In this document: piece by piece, positions 19,790-29,569 of the stretch
How the letters are laid out: the number at the start of each line of letters is the position of its first letter
Numbering within the stretch: the stretch's first letter is position 1
Translations under genes and position numbers: made by a program
From: Apostichopus japonicus
Taxonomy: Eukaryota; Echinodermata; Holothuroidea; Aspidochirotida; Stichopodidae
DNA: 64,000 bases
Assembly (NCBI RefSeq): GCF_037975245.1
Contig: NC_092577.1
Coordinates: 15,824,013 to 15,888,012 of the forward strand
Direction of reading: 5' to 3'
Notes under the pieces: model-generated
Told to the model about the DNA's origin: nothing
Databases searched by the model: none
What the model saw: the letters and a program-made list of their open reading frames with translations, nothing else

Positions 19790-22700
19790 ATGGCCCATAC
19801 ATTTTCAGTTGCAACTTTCAACGTCAATGGCATGAGGGATCATCGCAAGCGCAGTCGCATTTTCCAATATTGTATTTCAATGGAAGTCGACTGCGTTTGC
19901 CTGCAGGAAACACATATTTTGGAAGAAGATGTCCCTCTATGGGCTTACGAGTGGGGTGGTGGGCTGCATGCTTCGTTTGGTTCGTCTTCATCCTGTGGCA
20001 CTGTCATCCTTCTGTCACCTCGTCAGGCGGGTTTTGCCACTAGGGTGGAGACGGATCACGAGGGCCGATTGGTTTGCATTCTATTCAAGTATCCACAGGG
20101 TAACATCTCCCTTTGCAATGTGTATGCTCCCAATCGGCCTTCTGCTAGACGATAATTTTTTAACACGCTACCTTCCTTTGTTCCTGGTAGTGCACCATGT
20201 GTCATGGTCGGAGACTTTAACTGTGTCCCAGACTCGGGTCTTGACAGACTCGGGGCTCCTGTGTATGCTAGTCCCGACGCTGGGATCACAGAATTGGACA
20301 GATTCACTTCGGCACACCATTTAGCCGATGTCTGGAGGCATATGCACCCGTGTAGTACGGTGTATACGTGGATGAGGCCTAACGGAGAAGATGCCTCCAG
20401 GATAGATCGAGTGTATGCGCCCGTAAGTTTTAAATTTTCGGGTTGCGAGACGCTCAGCTGTCCGCTCTCTGACCATGACACTGTAGTAGCACGTTTTGTT
20501 TTGCCTTCCATTTTCCCGATCGGGCGGGGCCTATGGAAGCTTAACTGTCGGATTCTTGGCGAGGCAGAGTTCCGCCAAGGTTTCGAGACCAGGTACAAAG
20601 GATGGCAAACATTGAAGCCGGCCTTTACTTCTACATCCCAATGGTGGGATGATGTCAAGTTGCGCATCAAACGCTACGCAATTCAGTATTGCGTGACCCG
20701 CGCACGGCGTCGAAGAGAACATTTTTCCAAGCTGTGCGCGGAGGTGAAGTTTGGCGACCCTTCGGCTGTCATCGCTTTGCAGACCTATCTCGATGAAAAG
20801 TACCACGGTGCCCGCGTCAGGGCCCGTGTCGAAGCGGTGGAAGCCGAGGAACGCCCTTCACTGAGGTTTTACCAGTCCGTAAGCTCATCGGCGTGTGACA
20901 GACGCGTCCCATCTGTGCGCGCTACTGATGGGACCGTGGTTAGTGACCCTCACGGCATTGTCCGCGTATACAAGGATTATTATTTCAGTTTGTTTACGCG
21001 TGGCAGTGTCGACTTGTCGGCACAGGCCGATTTATTGAGGGGAATCTCAAAAACCGTTCCCCACGATGTCAATCATATTTTGGGGGGCGGAATAACCACT
21101 GTTGAGCTTTGGAAGGCGCTTTCGAAGATGAAGAATGGCAAGTCCCCGGGTTCGGACGGGCTTCCGAGGGAGTTCTACCGAACCTTCTGGGCAATAATAG
21201 GACCCGACCTCAGAGCCGTCTTCGAGGACGCCTTCCAAAACGGACTGTTAAACCAAAGTCAACGTCTGGGCATGATTACTTTGCTGCCCAAGTCTGGTGA
21301 CCCCTTGGACCCTCATAACAAGCGTCCTATCACCTTGTTAAATGTAGACTACAAGTTGTTGGCTAAGGCTTTGTGCAACCGCCTTGCACTGGCTATGCCG
21401 CATCTTGTGGGTGATCTCCAGACTTGTGCAGTGAAGGGTCATTGCATCCAGCAGAACTTGTGGTTGATGCGCGACTTGACCGACTTTGTTATTGAACGAG
21501 ATCTGCCATGTGCATTGGTGTCTCTGGACCAGCAGAAGGCCTTTGACATGGTGGATCGGGGGTTTTTAATGAATGTATTGGAGACGTTTCACTTGCACCC
21601 GGTTTTTCGTAAATGGATTTCTGTTTTGTATCAGTACAGTTTCAGTGCTGTTATCGTAAATGGGTTTTGTTCGGAGGTTTTTAACGTGGAGAGGGGGGTG
21701 CGCCAGGGGTGCCCTCTGTCTCCATTACTTTATGTTTTGTTTAGCGAGTCCCTGTCTCGTCTTTTGGAAAGGGACTCAAGACTTGTTCCATTCGTTGTGC
21801 CAGGGGGTGCCAAAGTGAAGTGCGTTCAATATGCAGATGACGTCACGTGTGTTATTTCGAGTCTGGGCTCCTTTCGTGCCCTCTCGCAGGATTTATCTAT
21901 CTTTGAGAGAGCTACCGGGGCGAAGTTGAATCCGGAAAAGACAAAGGGCCTTCGCCTTGGTAGCTGGAGATACAGAGACTTACCATTCGGTGCATCGTGG
22001 TCGGATCAAAATATCAAAATTAATGGTATATGGTTCGGCTGTGATGCACCTTGTGATGTAACCTGGAACGAGAGGGCTGAGGTTCTTGAGAGCAGGCTCG
22101 AAACCTTTGGCACCCGCTGGCTTTCGATCCTAGGGAAAGTCACCGTAATTAATCGTTTTGTTTCGCCCATCTTGTGGTACCCGGGCGCGGTGTATCCAAT
22201 TCCGCGTCGCGTCCTGGTGCGGTTGGAGAGAGCGATATTTTCATTTATTTGGTCGGGTGGTACAGAGCTTGTCAAAAGGGCGGTAATGTACCAAAAACTG
22301 GAGAAGGGTGGGTTAGGGGTGGTTCATCTGGGAAGTAAATTAACCTTTTTGTTATTTAAGCAGTTGTTTGTAGCGGTAACTGACCCAGGGTTGCCTTGTT
22401 CATATTTTGTACGTTTTTGGGGCGGTTTGCACCTGCGTCGATGGGTCCCGGCGCTGTTTAGCAACAGAGAACCGCATAGTAGTACTCCAAACAGGGTGGT
22501 GCGTGTCATTTGCTCCGCTCTGATTGAGTTGCCCCCTGTTGACCTGTCACAGCCGGCCCTCGTTCACAGTTCGTTGCAGGATAGGGCCTTGAATGCAATT
22601 TTTGTCCAGGGACGTCATTCTGCCGAAGTATGGCGTTCGGTGCATTCAAGGCTGAATGGTGGCATGAATCTTGCATGGAGAATTGCACACGGTGCCTTGG

Positions 22701-23176
22701 TGACGAACCTAAAAAGATACCATTGGCGTTTGGGTGATGGACTGTGCCCGAGGACCGGCTGTGACAGCTTAGAGAGTACCGCTCATGTTTTTTGGCATTG
22801 TTGCTTTGTAGTTAACTTATGGGAGTGGTTCCAGACCTGGACCGACCGTGTTACGGGAGACCGTTCATGGTCGGTAGGACAGGGCTTTATTTTATATGGG
22901 GTAGACCCTCCAGTTTGTTCGGTTGCTGTTTTGCATCGCATTATTTTTGTTTGCTCTATTGTAAAAAAACATGTTTGGCGGAATAGATGTGATGTGGTTT
23001 TTAGGGGGAAATTTGCCAGTTGGCAGGCAGTCCTGGAGGCGGTGAAGTCTGATATTCGCCTTCAGATTGAAGGCGACTTTCGCCGTTTATCTGGGCCTGC
23101 CTTTTTTGGACGCTGGTGTGCTGGGGAGGGGTTTTTCGTTTCGCTCCGTACTGGTCGTCCTTTTGTGGTTTTTTGA
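19790..23176 (+). pseudogene. LINE A ORF2: endonuclease and reverse transcriptase, one nonsense codon
   Basis: The frame opens at ATG 19790 (MAHTFSVATFNVNG). Endonuclease motifs: FNVNGMR, CLQETH, YAPN, then a TAA at 20153-20155 right after SARR, then the same frame continues with VGDFN and SDHDTVV. RT motifs: SPGSDGLPREFY, RPITLLN, DQQKAFDMVD, RQGCPLSP and YADDV. The C-terminal Cys-His motif is CPRTGC...H...HC near 22750-22800. Only this one stop separates it from a complete ORF2 of about 1128 codons. A downstream start at 20204 would give a protein lacking most of the endonuclease. It is possibly inactive, or expressed by readthrough. Confidence 0.9.
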
Positions 23177-23354
23177 ATGTTTGAGTGGGGGGGGGGGGGT
23201 TGGGCGTTTGTCTCTGCAGGTCGGCGGGCGTATGTTTTATTGGCTCGCTTGACCTGAGTTTCGTTTTTCAGAATGGGATGTTTCGGTAGTGCCGTTTGGC
23301 CGTGACGTTTTATATCCCGCATGGCGGGTCACGTAAAAAGCGCTGTGACTGCTT

Positions 23355-23851
23355 AGAGAGTACCGCTCATGTTTTTTGGCATTGTTGCTTGTAGTTAACT
23401 TATGGGAGTGGTTCCAGACCTGGACCGACCGTGTTACGGGAGACCGTTCACGGTCGGTAGGACAGGGCTTTATTTTATATGGGGTAGACCCTCCAGTTTC
23501 TTCGGTTGCTGTTTTGCACCGCATTATTTTTGTTTGCTCTATTGTGAAAAAAACATGTTTGGCGGAATAGATGTGATGTGGTTTTTAGGGGGAAATTTGC
23601 CACTTGGCAGGCAGTCCTGGAGGCGGTGAAGTGTGACATTCTCCTTCAGATTGAAGGCGATTTTCGCCGTTTATCTGGGGCTGCCTTTTTCGGACGGTGG
23701 TGTGCTGGGCCCTCGAGGGGTTTTTCGTTTCTCTCCGTGCTGGTCGTCCTTTTCTGGTTTTTTTAATGTTTGAGTGGGGGGTTTGGCGTTTTGTCTCTGC
23801 AGGTCGGCGGGCGTATGTTTTATTGGCTCGCTTGACCTGAGTTCCGTTTTT
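23355..23851 (+). mobile_element. LINE A copy 1, 3' portion resumed
   Basis: After the TSD at 23354 the sequence continues copy 1 (AGAGAGTACCGCTCATG), parallel to 22776-23270 of the full-length copy, with frameshifts such as loss of a T near 23390. It ends at GTTCCGTTTTT where R1 is inserted; copy 1 concludes at 25539-25613. Confidence 0.85.
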
Positions 23852-25538
23852 GCTTCCTTGCTTTTTGCAAAGCAAGGAACCTATGCGTTCAACTTGGCGT
23901 GTGTGTATGTGTGTGTGTGTGTGTGTGTATGTGACGCTTGGCTTGTGTACACGATATCTCAATAAGGAAATGATGTATCATGATGAAACTTGTTGGGTGG
24001 ATAGCCCATAGTAAGAGGAAGATCCCTATTGTTTTTGGTGCCCGCAAAGGTCAGTTAGATGCCAAAACCAATATATTAAAAACAGCAATAACTCCCATTG
24101 ACAGGGTCCGACATGGTTGATATTTTGGGAGTAGTTGTGAATGGGGTAAGGCATCGTTTCCAAACATAACGGTAATGTGATCGAAGGTCAACAAAGGTCA
24201 ATTAATGATAAAAACTAGTATTTTTGCGATAACTTGAGAACGAAATGTCCGTTAGGGTTGGGAGTTGCTTCAATGTAATCCCAATTGTCGACCCGCACCT
24301 GGGTGACCCCTGACTTCAATTTGACCTTTGGTGACCTTTACGTGTTTTTGTGGATTTTTACAGTTTCGATGCTATTTTCAGATGTTAAAGGTACATTCTG
24401 ATCATAAATGTCAATGGGTTGACCCCCGTGTGACCTTTGTGTGCGAAGTTATACGAGGTCAAAGCTAATTTTCAGACATTTAATGCAATAACTCCCAGTT
24501 CCAAGGTGTGACACGGTTGATATTTTTGGAGTAGTCGCAAATGGTATAGGGTAATATTTTCAAACTTAACGGTCATGTGATCCAAGGTCACCAAAGGTCA
24601 ATTAATGATAAAAAACTAGTATTTTTGCAATAACTTGAGAACGAATTGTCAGTTAGGGTTGGGAGTTGCTTCTACGTAATCCAATTGTCCACCCACATCT
24701 GGGTGACCCTTGACCTCAATTTGACCTCTGGTGACCTTTTCGTGTTTTGGGGATTTTTACAGTTTCGATGCTATTTTCAGATGTTAAAGATACCTTCTGA
24801 TCATAAATGTCAATAGGTTGACCCCTGAGCTTTGTGTGTGGAGTTATAGGAGGTCAAAGTTAATTTTCAGACATTTCATGCAATAACTCTCAGTGCCAAC
24901 GTGTGACAAGGTTGATTTTTTGGGACAAGTTGCGAATGGTATAGGGGAATATTTTCAGGTTTAGCGGTCATGTGATCCAAGGTCACCAAAGGTCAGCTAA
25001 TGTTAAAAAACTAGCATTTTGGGGGGAGAAAATGGGCAAAGAAAACATGTTTGAATTTTTACAGTTTTGATGCTCCGTTTAGGTATCACCGATCAAAAAT
25101 GTCAATTGGTTGACCTACGGGTGACCTTTGTGTGTGAAGTTATGTATACAAGTTCAAAGTAAATTTTTAGATATTTAATGCAATTAAATGCCAATACCAA
25201 GGTGTGACACGGTTCATAATTTGGGACAAGATGTGAATGGGGGTGGTGGAACATTTTCAAACTTAAAGGTCATGTCATCTGTGGTCACCAATGTTATCAT
25301 ATCTGTTGACCCGCTTGTAGGTGACCTTATACTTGTCACATTTTCGACGCCATATTTAGATATCAAAAGTGCCTTTTGATCAAAAATCCGATCACATTTT
25401 GTGATCACAAAAGTGTTGGTTACTTTATGCGTACATGTAGGACCACAATTACTTGGACTATTTGAGCCCAATCTTGCTTCATAATATATGTATTGTCATA
25501 TACCCCAAGCAAGGAACCACAGTGCCCTTGGGCTCTTG
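23852..25538 (+). mobile_element. Repeat element R1 inserted in the LINE 3' UTR
   Basis: The uninterrupted sequence in the sister LINE (CGTTTTTCAGAATGGG) shows a 1.69-kb insertion. It begins with a palindrome (TTCCTTGCTT...AAGCAAGGAA) followed by a (TG)n tract at about 23900-23930. The body has roughly 398-bp tandem units whose starts (CAATAACTC) lie near 24087, 24485 and 24881, with a shorter last unit near 25183. Each unit has AGGTCA direct repeats. Near its end AAGCAAGGAACC recurs, matching the start in inverted form, so the ends may be decayed TIRs. No coding capacity. A diverged inverted relative is R2 at 61140-63180. Confidence 0.75.
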
Positions 25539-25613
25539 TTCAGAATGGGATGGTTCGGTAGTGCCGTTTGGCCGTGACGTTTTATATACCGCATGGCGGG
25601 TCACGTAAAAAGC
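25539..25613 (+). mobile_element. LINE A copy 1, last 75 bases
   Basis: CAGAATGGGATGG onward equals the LINE A 3' UTR, with one change in the hairpin (TATACCGCATGGCGGG) and the standard end GTAAAAAGC at 25613, followed by the TSD ACTCTTGCAT. Confidence 0.88.
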
Positions 25614-25623
25614 ACTCTTGCAT

Positions 25624-25757
25624 ATAGACCCTCCGTGGTGATATGATACAGGTTTATAAAATAATGCACGGGTTGAATGATATGAAGAAGAACACCCTCT
25701 GTTCTTTCATTCTGAAGGATTTCAAAACGCTGTCGGCTGGGGAGGTTTGGCCGTCAC
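25624..25757 (+). mobile_element. Old LINE remnant, right part
   Basis: A frame reads LRGDMIQVYKIMHGLNDMKKN (shown here as the conserved block), the RT C-terminal motif of CR1/Jockey-like LINEs, one frameshift away from the LPTLAY part at 9890. The last 67 bases (from about 25690) are repeated in inverted orientation at 26172-26241. Confidence 0.65.
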
Positions 25758-26171
25758 GTCAGTTTACATCACCAATATGTTCTGGATCCAGCTAATAGGA
25801 CAGAATAATCTGATGGATATAAATATACCAGCTACGGGGATTTTGCCAGTGGGGAAAATTAACCCCGTTTTCTTCGGCATTTTTCCTGTGGGATTTTGAA
25901 AATTCCAAGGAGGAAAATTTCACGTGCATTATTCCCGTCGGGTATTTCCCCGTTAAAACCCCATAGGAAATGGTCTTTCCCGTGTGCCAAAATCCCTAAG
26001 GAAATTTCTTATGGTTTTTTTTTTATAGGAAATTCAATTGTTTACTTTTGTAAGGGATGCTCCATAGACCATCGGTCTCGCGGATCATCGGTTTTCGAAA
26101 ATTCGGTCTCGCGGATCTTCGGAATTCACCCGAATTCATCGCGCTAAATTCCTCCTACTGCGGTAACCAAT
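25758..26171. other. Spacer between inverted copies, TTTTCCC-rich
   Basis: No gene. From 25840 to 26040 it is full of related phrases such as GGGAAATTTC and AAATTTTCCTCC on both strands. Near 26060-26110 CGGTCTCGCGGATC occurs twice. Confidence 0.45.
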
Positions 26172-26241
26172 ACGTGACGGCCAAACCTCCCCAGCCGACA
26201 GCGTTTTGAAATCCTTCAGTATGAAAGAACAGGGTGTTGCG
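26172..26241 (-). repeat. Inverted copy of 25690-25757
   Basis: CGTGACGGCCAAACCTCCCC to AAGAACAGGGTG is the reverse complement of 25690-25757 with a few differences. The arms are separated by 414 bp. Confidence 0.8.
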
Positions 26242-27360
26242 AATGTCAGACTTCACCGCCTCCAGGACTGCCTGCCAACTGGCAACCTTCCCCCTAAAAA
26301 CCACATCACATCTATTCCGCCAAACATGTCTTTTGACAATAGAGCAAACCAAAATAATACGATGCAATACAGCAATCGAACAAACTGGAGGGTCTACCCC
26401 ATATAATATAAAGCCCTGTCCAACCGACCATGAACGGTCTCCCGTTACACGGTCGGTCCAGGTCTGGAACCACTCCCATAAGTTCAAAACAAAGGGGCAA
26501 TGCCAAAAAACATGGGCAGTACTCTCAAAGCTGTCACAGCCGGTCCCCGGGCACAGTCCATCACCCAATCGCCAGTGATACCTTTTCAGATTGGTCACCA
26601 AGGCACCGTGTGCAATTCTCCATGCAAGATCACGGAGCCTGCAACCATTCAGCCTTGAATGCACCGAACGCCATACTTCGGCAGGATGACGTCCCTGTAC
26701 AAAAATTGCATTCAAGGCCCTATCCCGCAACGAACTGTGGACGAGGGCCGGCTGTGACAGGTCAACAGGGGGCAACTCAATCAGAGCGGAGCAAATGACA
26801 CGCACCACCCTGTTTGGAGTACTACTATGCGGTTCTCTGTTGTTAAACAGCGCCGTGACCGATCGACGCAGGTGCAATCCGCCCCAAAAACGTAGAAAAT
26901 ATGAACAAGGCAACCCTGGGTCAGTTATCGCTACAAACAACTGCTTAAATAACAAAAAGGTCAATTTACTTCCCAGATGAACCACCCCTTACCCACCCTT
27001 CTCCAGTTTTTGGTACATTACCGCCCTTCTGACAAGCTCTGTACCACCCGACCAAATAAATGAAAATATCGCTCTCTCCAACCGCACCAGGACGCGACAT
27101 TGGATACACCGCGCCCGGGTTCCACAAGATGGGCGAAACAAAACGATTAATTACGGTGACTTTCCCTAGGATCGAAAGCCAGCGGGTGCCAAAGGCTTCG
27201 AGCCTGCTCTCAAATACCTCAGCCCTATCGTTCCAGGTGACGTCACAAGGTGCATCGTAGCCGAACCATATACCATTAATGTTGATATTGTGATCCGACC
27301 ACGACGCACCGAAGGTAAGTCTCTGTATTTCCAGCTACCAAGGCGAAGGCCCTTTGTCTT
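26242..27360 (-). mobile_element. LINE A copy 3 fragment, both ends truncated
   Basis: Minus strand. It matches ORF2 of the full-length copy from AAGACAAAGGGCCTTCG (right edge, 27360) to the GGCGGTGAAGTCTGACATTCGC segment (left edge, 26242). An 831-base open frame (26155-26985) remains, including the C-terminal CPGTGCDS...HC motif. It lacks the LINE 3' UTR and terminal hairpin, unlike all the other LINE A copies, so its 3' end was lost or it arose by recombination rather than normal insertion. Frameshifts occur near 27110 and 26995. Confidence 0.85.
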
Positions 27361-28408
27361 GTACTTGCTATATAGAATCTTGCACTTGCTATATAGGCAA
27401 TGCACATGTCAAGTTTGAAGTGCAACCATTTTTCTCTCGAGATATCACGGTCACAATGTGTTTCAGACTTTGACATACATGAACAAACATAGAAGAGGTA
27501 TCATCTACTCACAACAGGTAATGTACAAAGAAAGTTTAAACTTCAAGCAATTTTTAACTCTGGAGCATGGTATTGGGATTACAAGATATTGTGACATGAA
27601 GCAATATGCCCAAATGGATGGAGGGGCTTGAGCCGATGACCCACCTCTGTAACAATTCTGGAAAACCGCTCAGATGTGGATAACTGCCTCTCCCCTTAAA
27701 CCACTCCCGCATATCAAACAGGAGAAACACAAATCTACCCCCCCCCAACCCCTCTTATACTATGTACAACACTACTCATATACAGACACATTAACAACAT
27801 GGAACAGATTCCTTGTGCAAAGAATACAATCAAATTGTATTTAAACTACCTCTCACAATTTGGCAAACGTAATTTGTTTCGGACAAATACCCAGAAGCTT
27901 TGGGATATTCATGTACCATAGAACAGGGGTTAACAACCTACATCCTACAGGCCGATGTTTAAATATATTAAGCCCACCAGGGATGCATTGTACCTATAAA
28001 GGTAGAACCAGCAGGCCCACCATTAACAATAATTTTTGTTTATTTCCCATTAATTCACATGAAATGGTAGAAAGAAAATTACACCATGTTGCATTTAACA
28101 CCACTTATCATGATCAACTTTTCTCAAAAGGAAAGAGAATCGAGGTACCTCCCCCCCCCCCCCTTTGGAACCTTCTCATTTCAGGGATAGAAAGTAGTGC
28201 ATGCATCCAGCAAAGCATTGCAGACCATCAGGGTTGTCGCAGAAGGAGTTCTAAAAGTACATGTTTATTTCGATCCAATACAAAAAAGGTTGTAGCTCTT
28301 ACATTCCATGAACACTTAAAGTTGCAATATACGTATAATATCTCACCACAAGGTCTTAATTCTTCTGCTTTTGAATCTACATTGATAATCTTGTTGTAAC
28401 ATACAATA
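27361..28408. other. Non-coding, no recognised feature
   Basis: A plus-strand open frame of 179 codons (27860-28399) crosses a poly-C tract (giving poly-Pro) and resembles nothing I know; I treat it as chance. A small direct repeat ACTTGCTATATAG occurs at 27362 and 27382. Confidence 0.5.
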
Positions 28409-28860
28409 TAGTCCATGGGCTAGCAGGACCCCCCCCCCCCCGAGCACCCCCCCACTCTCCGCGAGTGGTATCATTTTGTTGAGGGGACCCGTCCGAACAA
28501 TATTTTGCATGTTACCGTTGAAAATGTTGGGATCGACTCTGCATTTCCGCCATTTTCCAAAATGGCCGCCATTTGGAACTATTTTCACCCATATCTCGGC
28601 GTTATAATTTTGGTGTTTATACCCATGTTTTCTGGGTCAAGGAATCCAGTAAGAACAAAGACATAACCATTGGATCATTGCGCTGCAGCGGCTATTTTGA
28701 AATTGAAAATGGCCGCCAATTCGGAACTATTTACCTATAACTCAGCTTCTAAGGCACATAGAGTTATAATTCTGGTGTCTATACCCATGTTTTCAGGCTC
28801 AAGGAATCCAATAAGAATAACAAGATTAACACTGGATCGTTTCGCTGTAGCAACCATTTT
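28409..28860 (+). repeat. Left TIR with tandem 155-bp units
   Basis: Terminal repeat of the transposon. Phrases AATGGCCGCCA, TATAATT(T/C)TGGTGT and ATACCCATGTTTTC recur about 155 bp apart (28556 and 28711), with a third, partial unit to about 28860. The inverted partner is at 34680-35066. Confidence 0.8.
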
Positions 28861-29569
28861 GAAATTGAAGAAAAATCATTCTTCTTCATATCCTTTACGT
28901 ATCTGGCATTATCGCGTGATCAGAGATACATTTGTACTGCATCTTTAACCTCTCTCTGTATTACTTCCAGACCATCTTGTTTTTGTTCTGTTCTGTGGTT
29001 GAGACAATTTTTATTAGTGGATTGTTAACTACCGCCCCCTGTTCTGAAAATGTTCTTTTCTAACTTTAAGAATCCTTTTGACTTTTGCTGAGGTGCTCCA
29101 GATAGTGAGTGCAGGTAAGAGGATAGTTTTAAAATTAGATTCTAACTTCGAAATGTTGATTCGAAATAGCTATAGAAGATGCCTGAAAAGTTTTTGTCCA
29201 GGAATAGTCTTCAAAGAGTGGTAATTTCCTGGAAGCCTTTGGGGATGACAAAGGCTATGCTATAGCCTAACCTAGCATAACGTTAAGGCCCATTGACGTT
29301 CCGTGCATCTTTCAGGCCTATGCCTATAGTCTGGTATATGTTTCTTACAGGCCTAGGTCTATATCTTCAATGTTGACTGATAGCAGCTGGGGGTCAAATT
29401 AAATTGTGTCCGGACAAGCCGAAGGTTGAAAAAGACGCCCGGACACTCGAAATTGCAGACGGGTACAGGGATCGGATACCCGGATCTTCATTCTGACTAC
29501 CCATGTAAACACTAATATATGTAACACATGATGACGTAACCGTTCTTTGATTTCTTTTCTCCTTTTTTT

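Larger units (their letters stand above)
18400..23341 (+). mobile_element. Full-length Tx1-like LINE (LINE A copy 2)
   Basis: The 4942-bp insertion in LINE A copy 1 is flanked by a 13-bp direct repeat GCTGTGACTGCTT (18387-18399 and 23342-23354), so both ends are exact. Layout: 251-bp 5' UTR, ORF1 with three CCHC knuckles, 20-bp spacer, ORF2 with AP-endonuclease, RT and a C-terminal zinc motif, then a 165-bp 3' UTR ending in a CCCGCATGGCGGG hairpin and GTAAAAAGC, with no poly(A). ORF1 knuckles (PGQPRTCFRCG...) plus this RT are typical of the Tx1 group of the L1 clade. It inserted at an ordinary coding-type target, so no site preference is seen. Confidence 0.93.
9891..25613 (+). mobile_element. 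LINE A copy 1, 5'-truncated, split by three later insertions
   Basis: The flanking direct repeat ACTCTTGCAT lies at 9881-9890 and 25614-25623. Own sequence is 9891-11398, 17683-18399, 23355-23851 and 25539-25613, about 2.8 kb, collinear with the full-length copy from its position 20470. The interruptions are a Gypsy element (11399-17678), the full-length sister LINE (18400-23341) and element R1 (23852-25538). The coding part is dead: frameshifts near 10441 and 10483, loss of about 10 bp near 10601, and a deletion of some 60 bp after 11145 that removes the block ahead of YADD. It ends at the conserved GTAAAAAGC. Confidence 0.9.

Noticed and set aside
19319-19798. 159-codon minus-strand frame opposite ORF1
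   Set aside because: It is the antisense shadow of the Pro/Ser/Asp-rich tail of LINE ORF1.
24100-25200. Satellite or CRISPR-like array in R1
   Set aside because: Units are about 398 bp, few and diverged, within one insertion; the genome is eukaryotic, so CRISPR does not apply.
27860-28399. 179-codon plus-strand open frame
   Set aside because: It crosses a poly-C tract, has no recognisable domain, no splice context and composition like neighbouring non-coding DNA.
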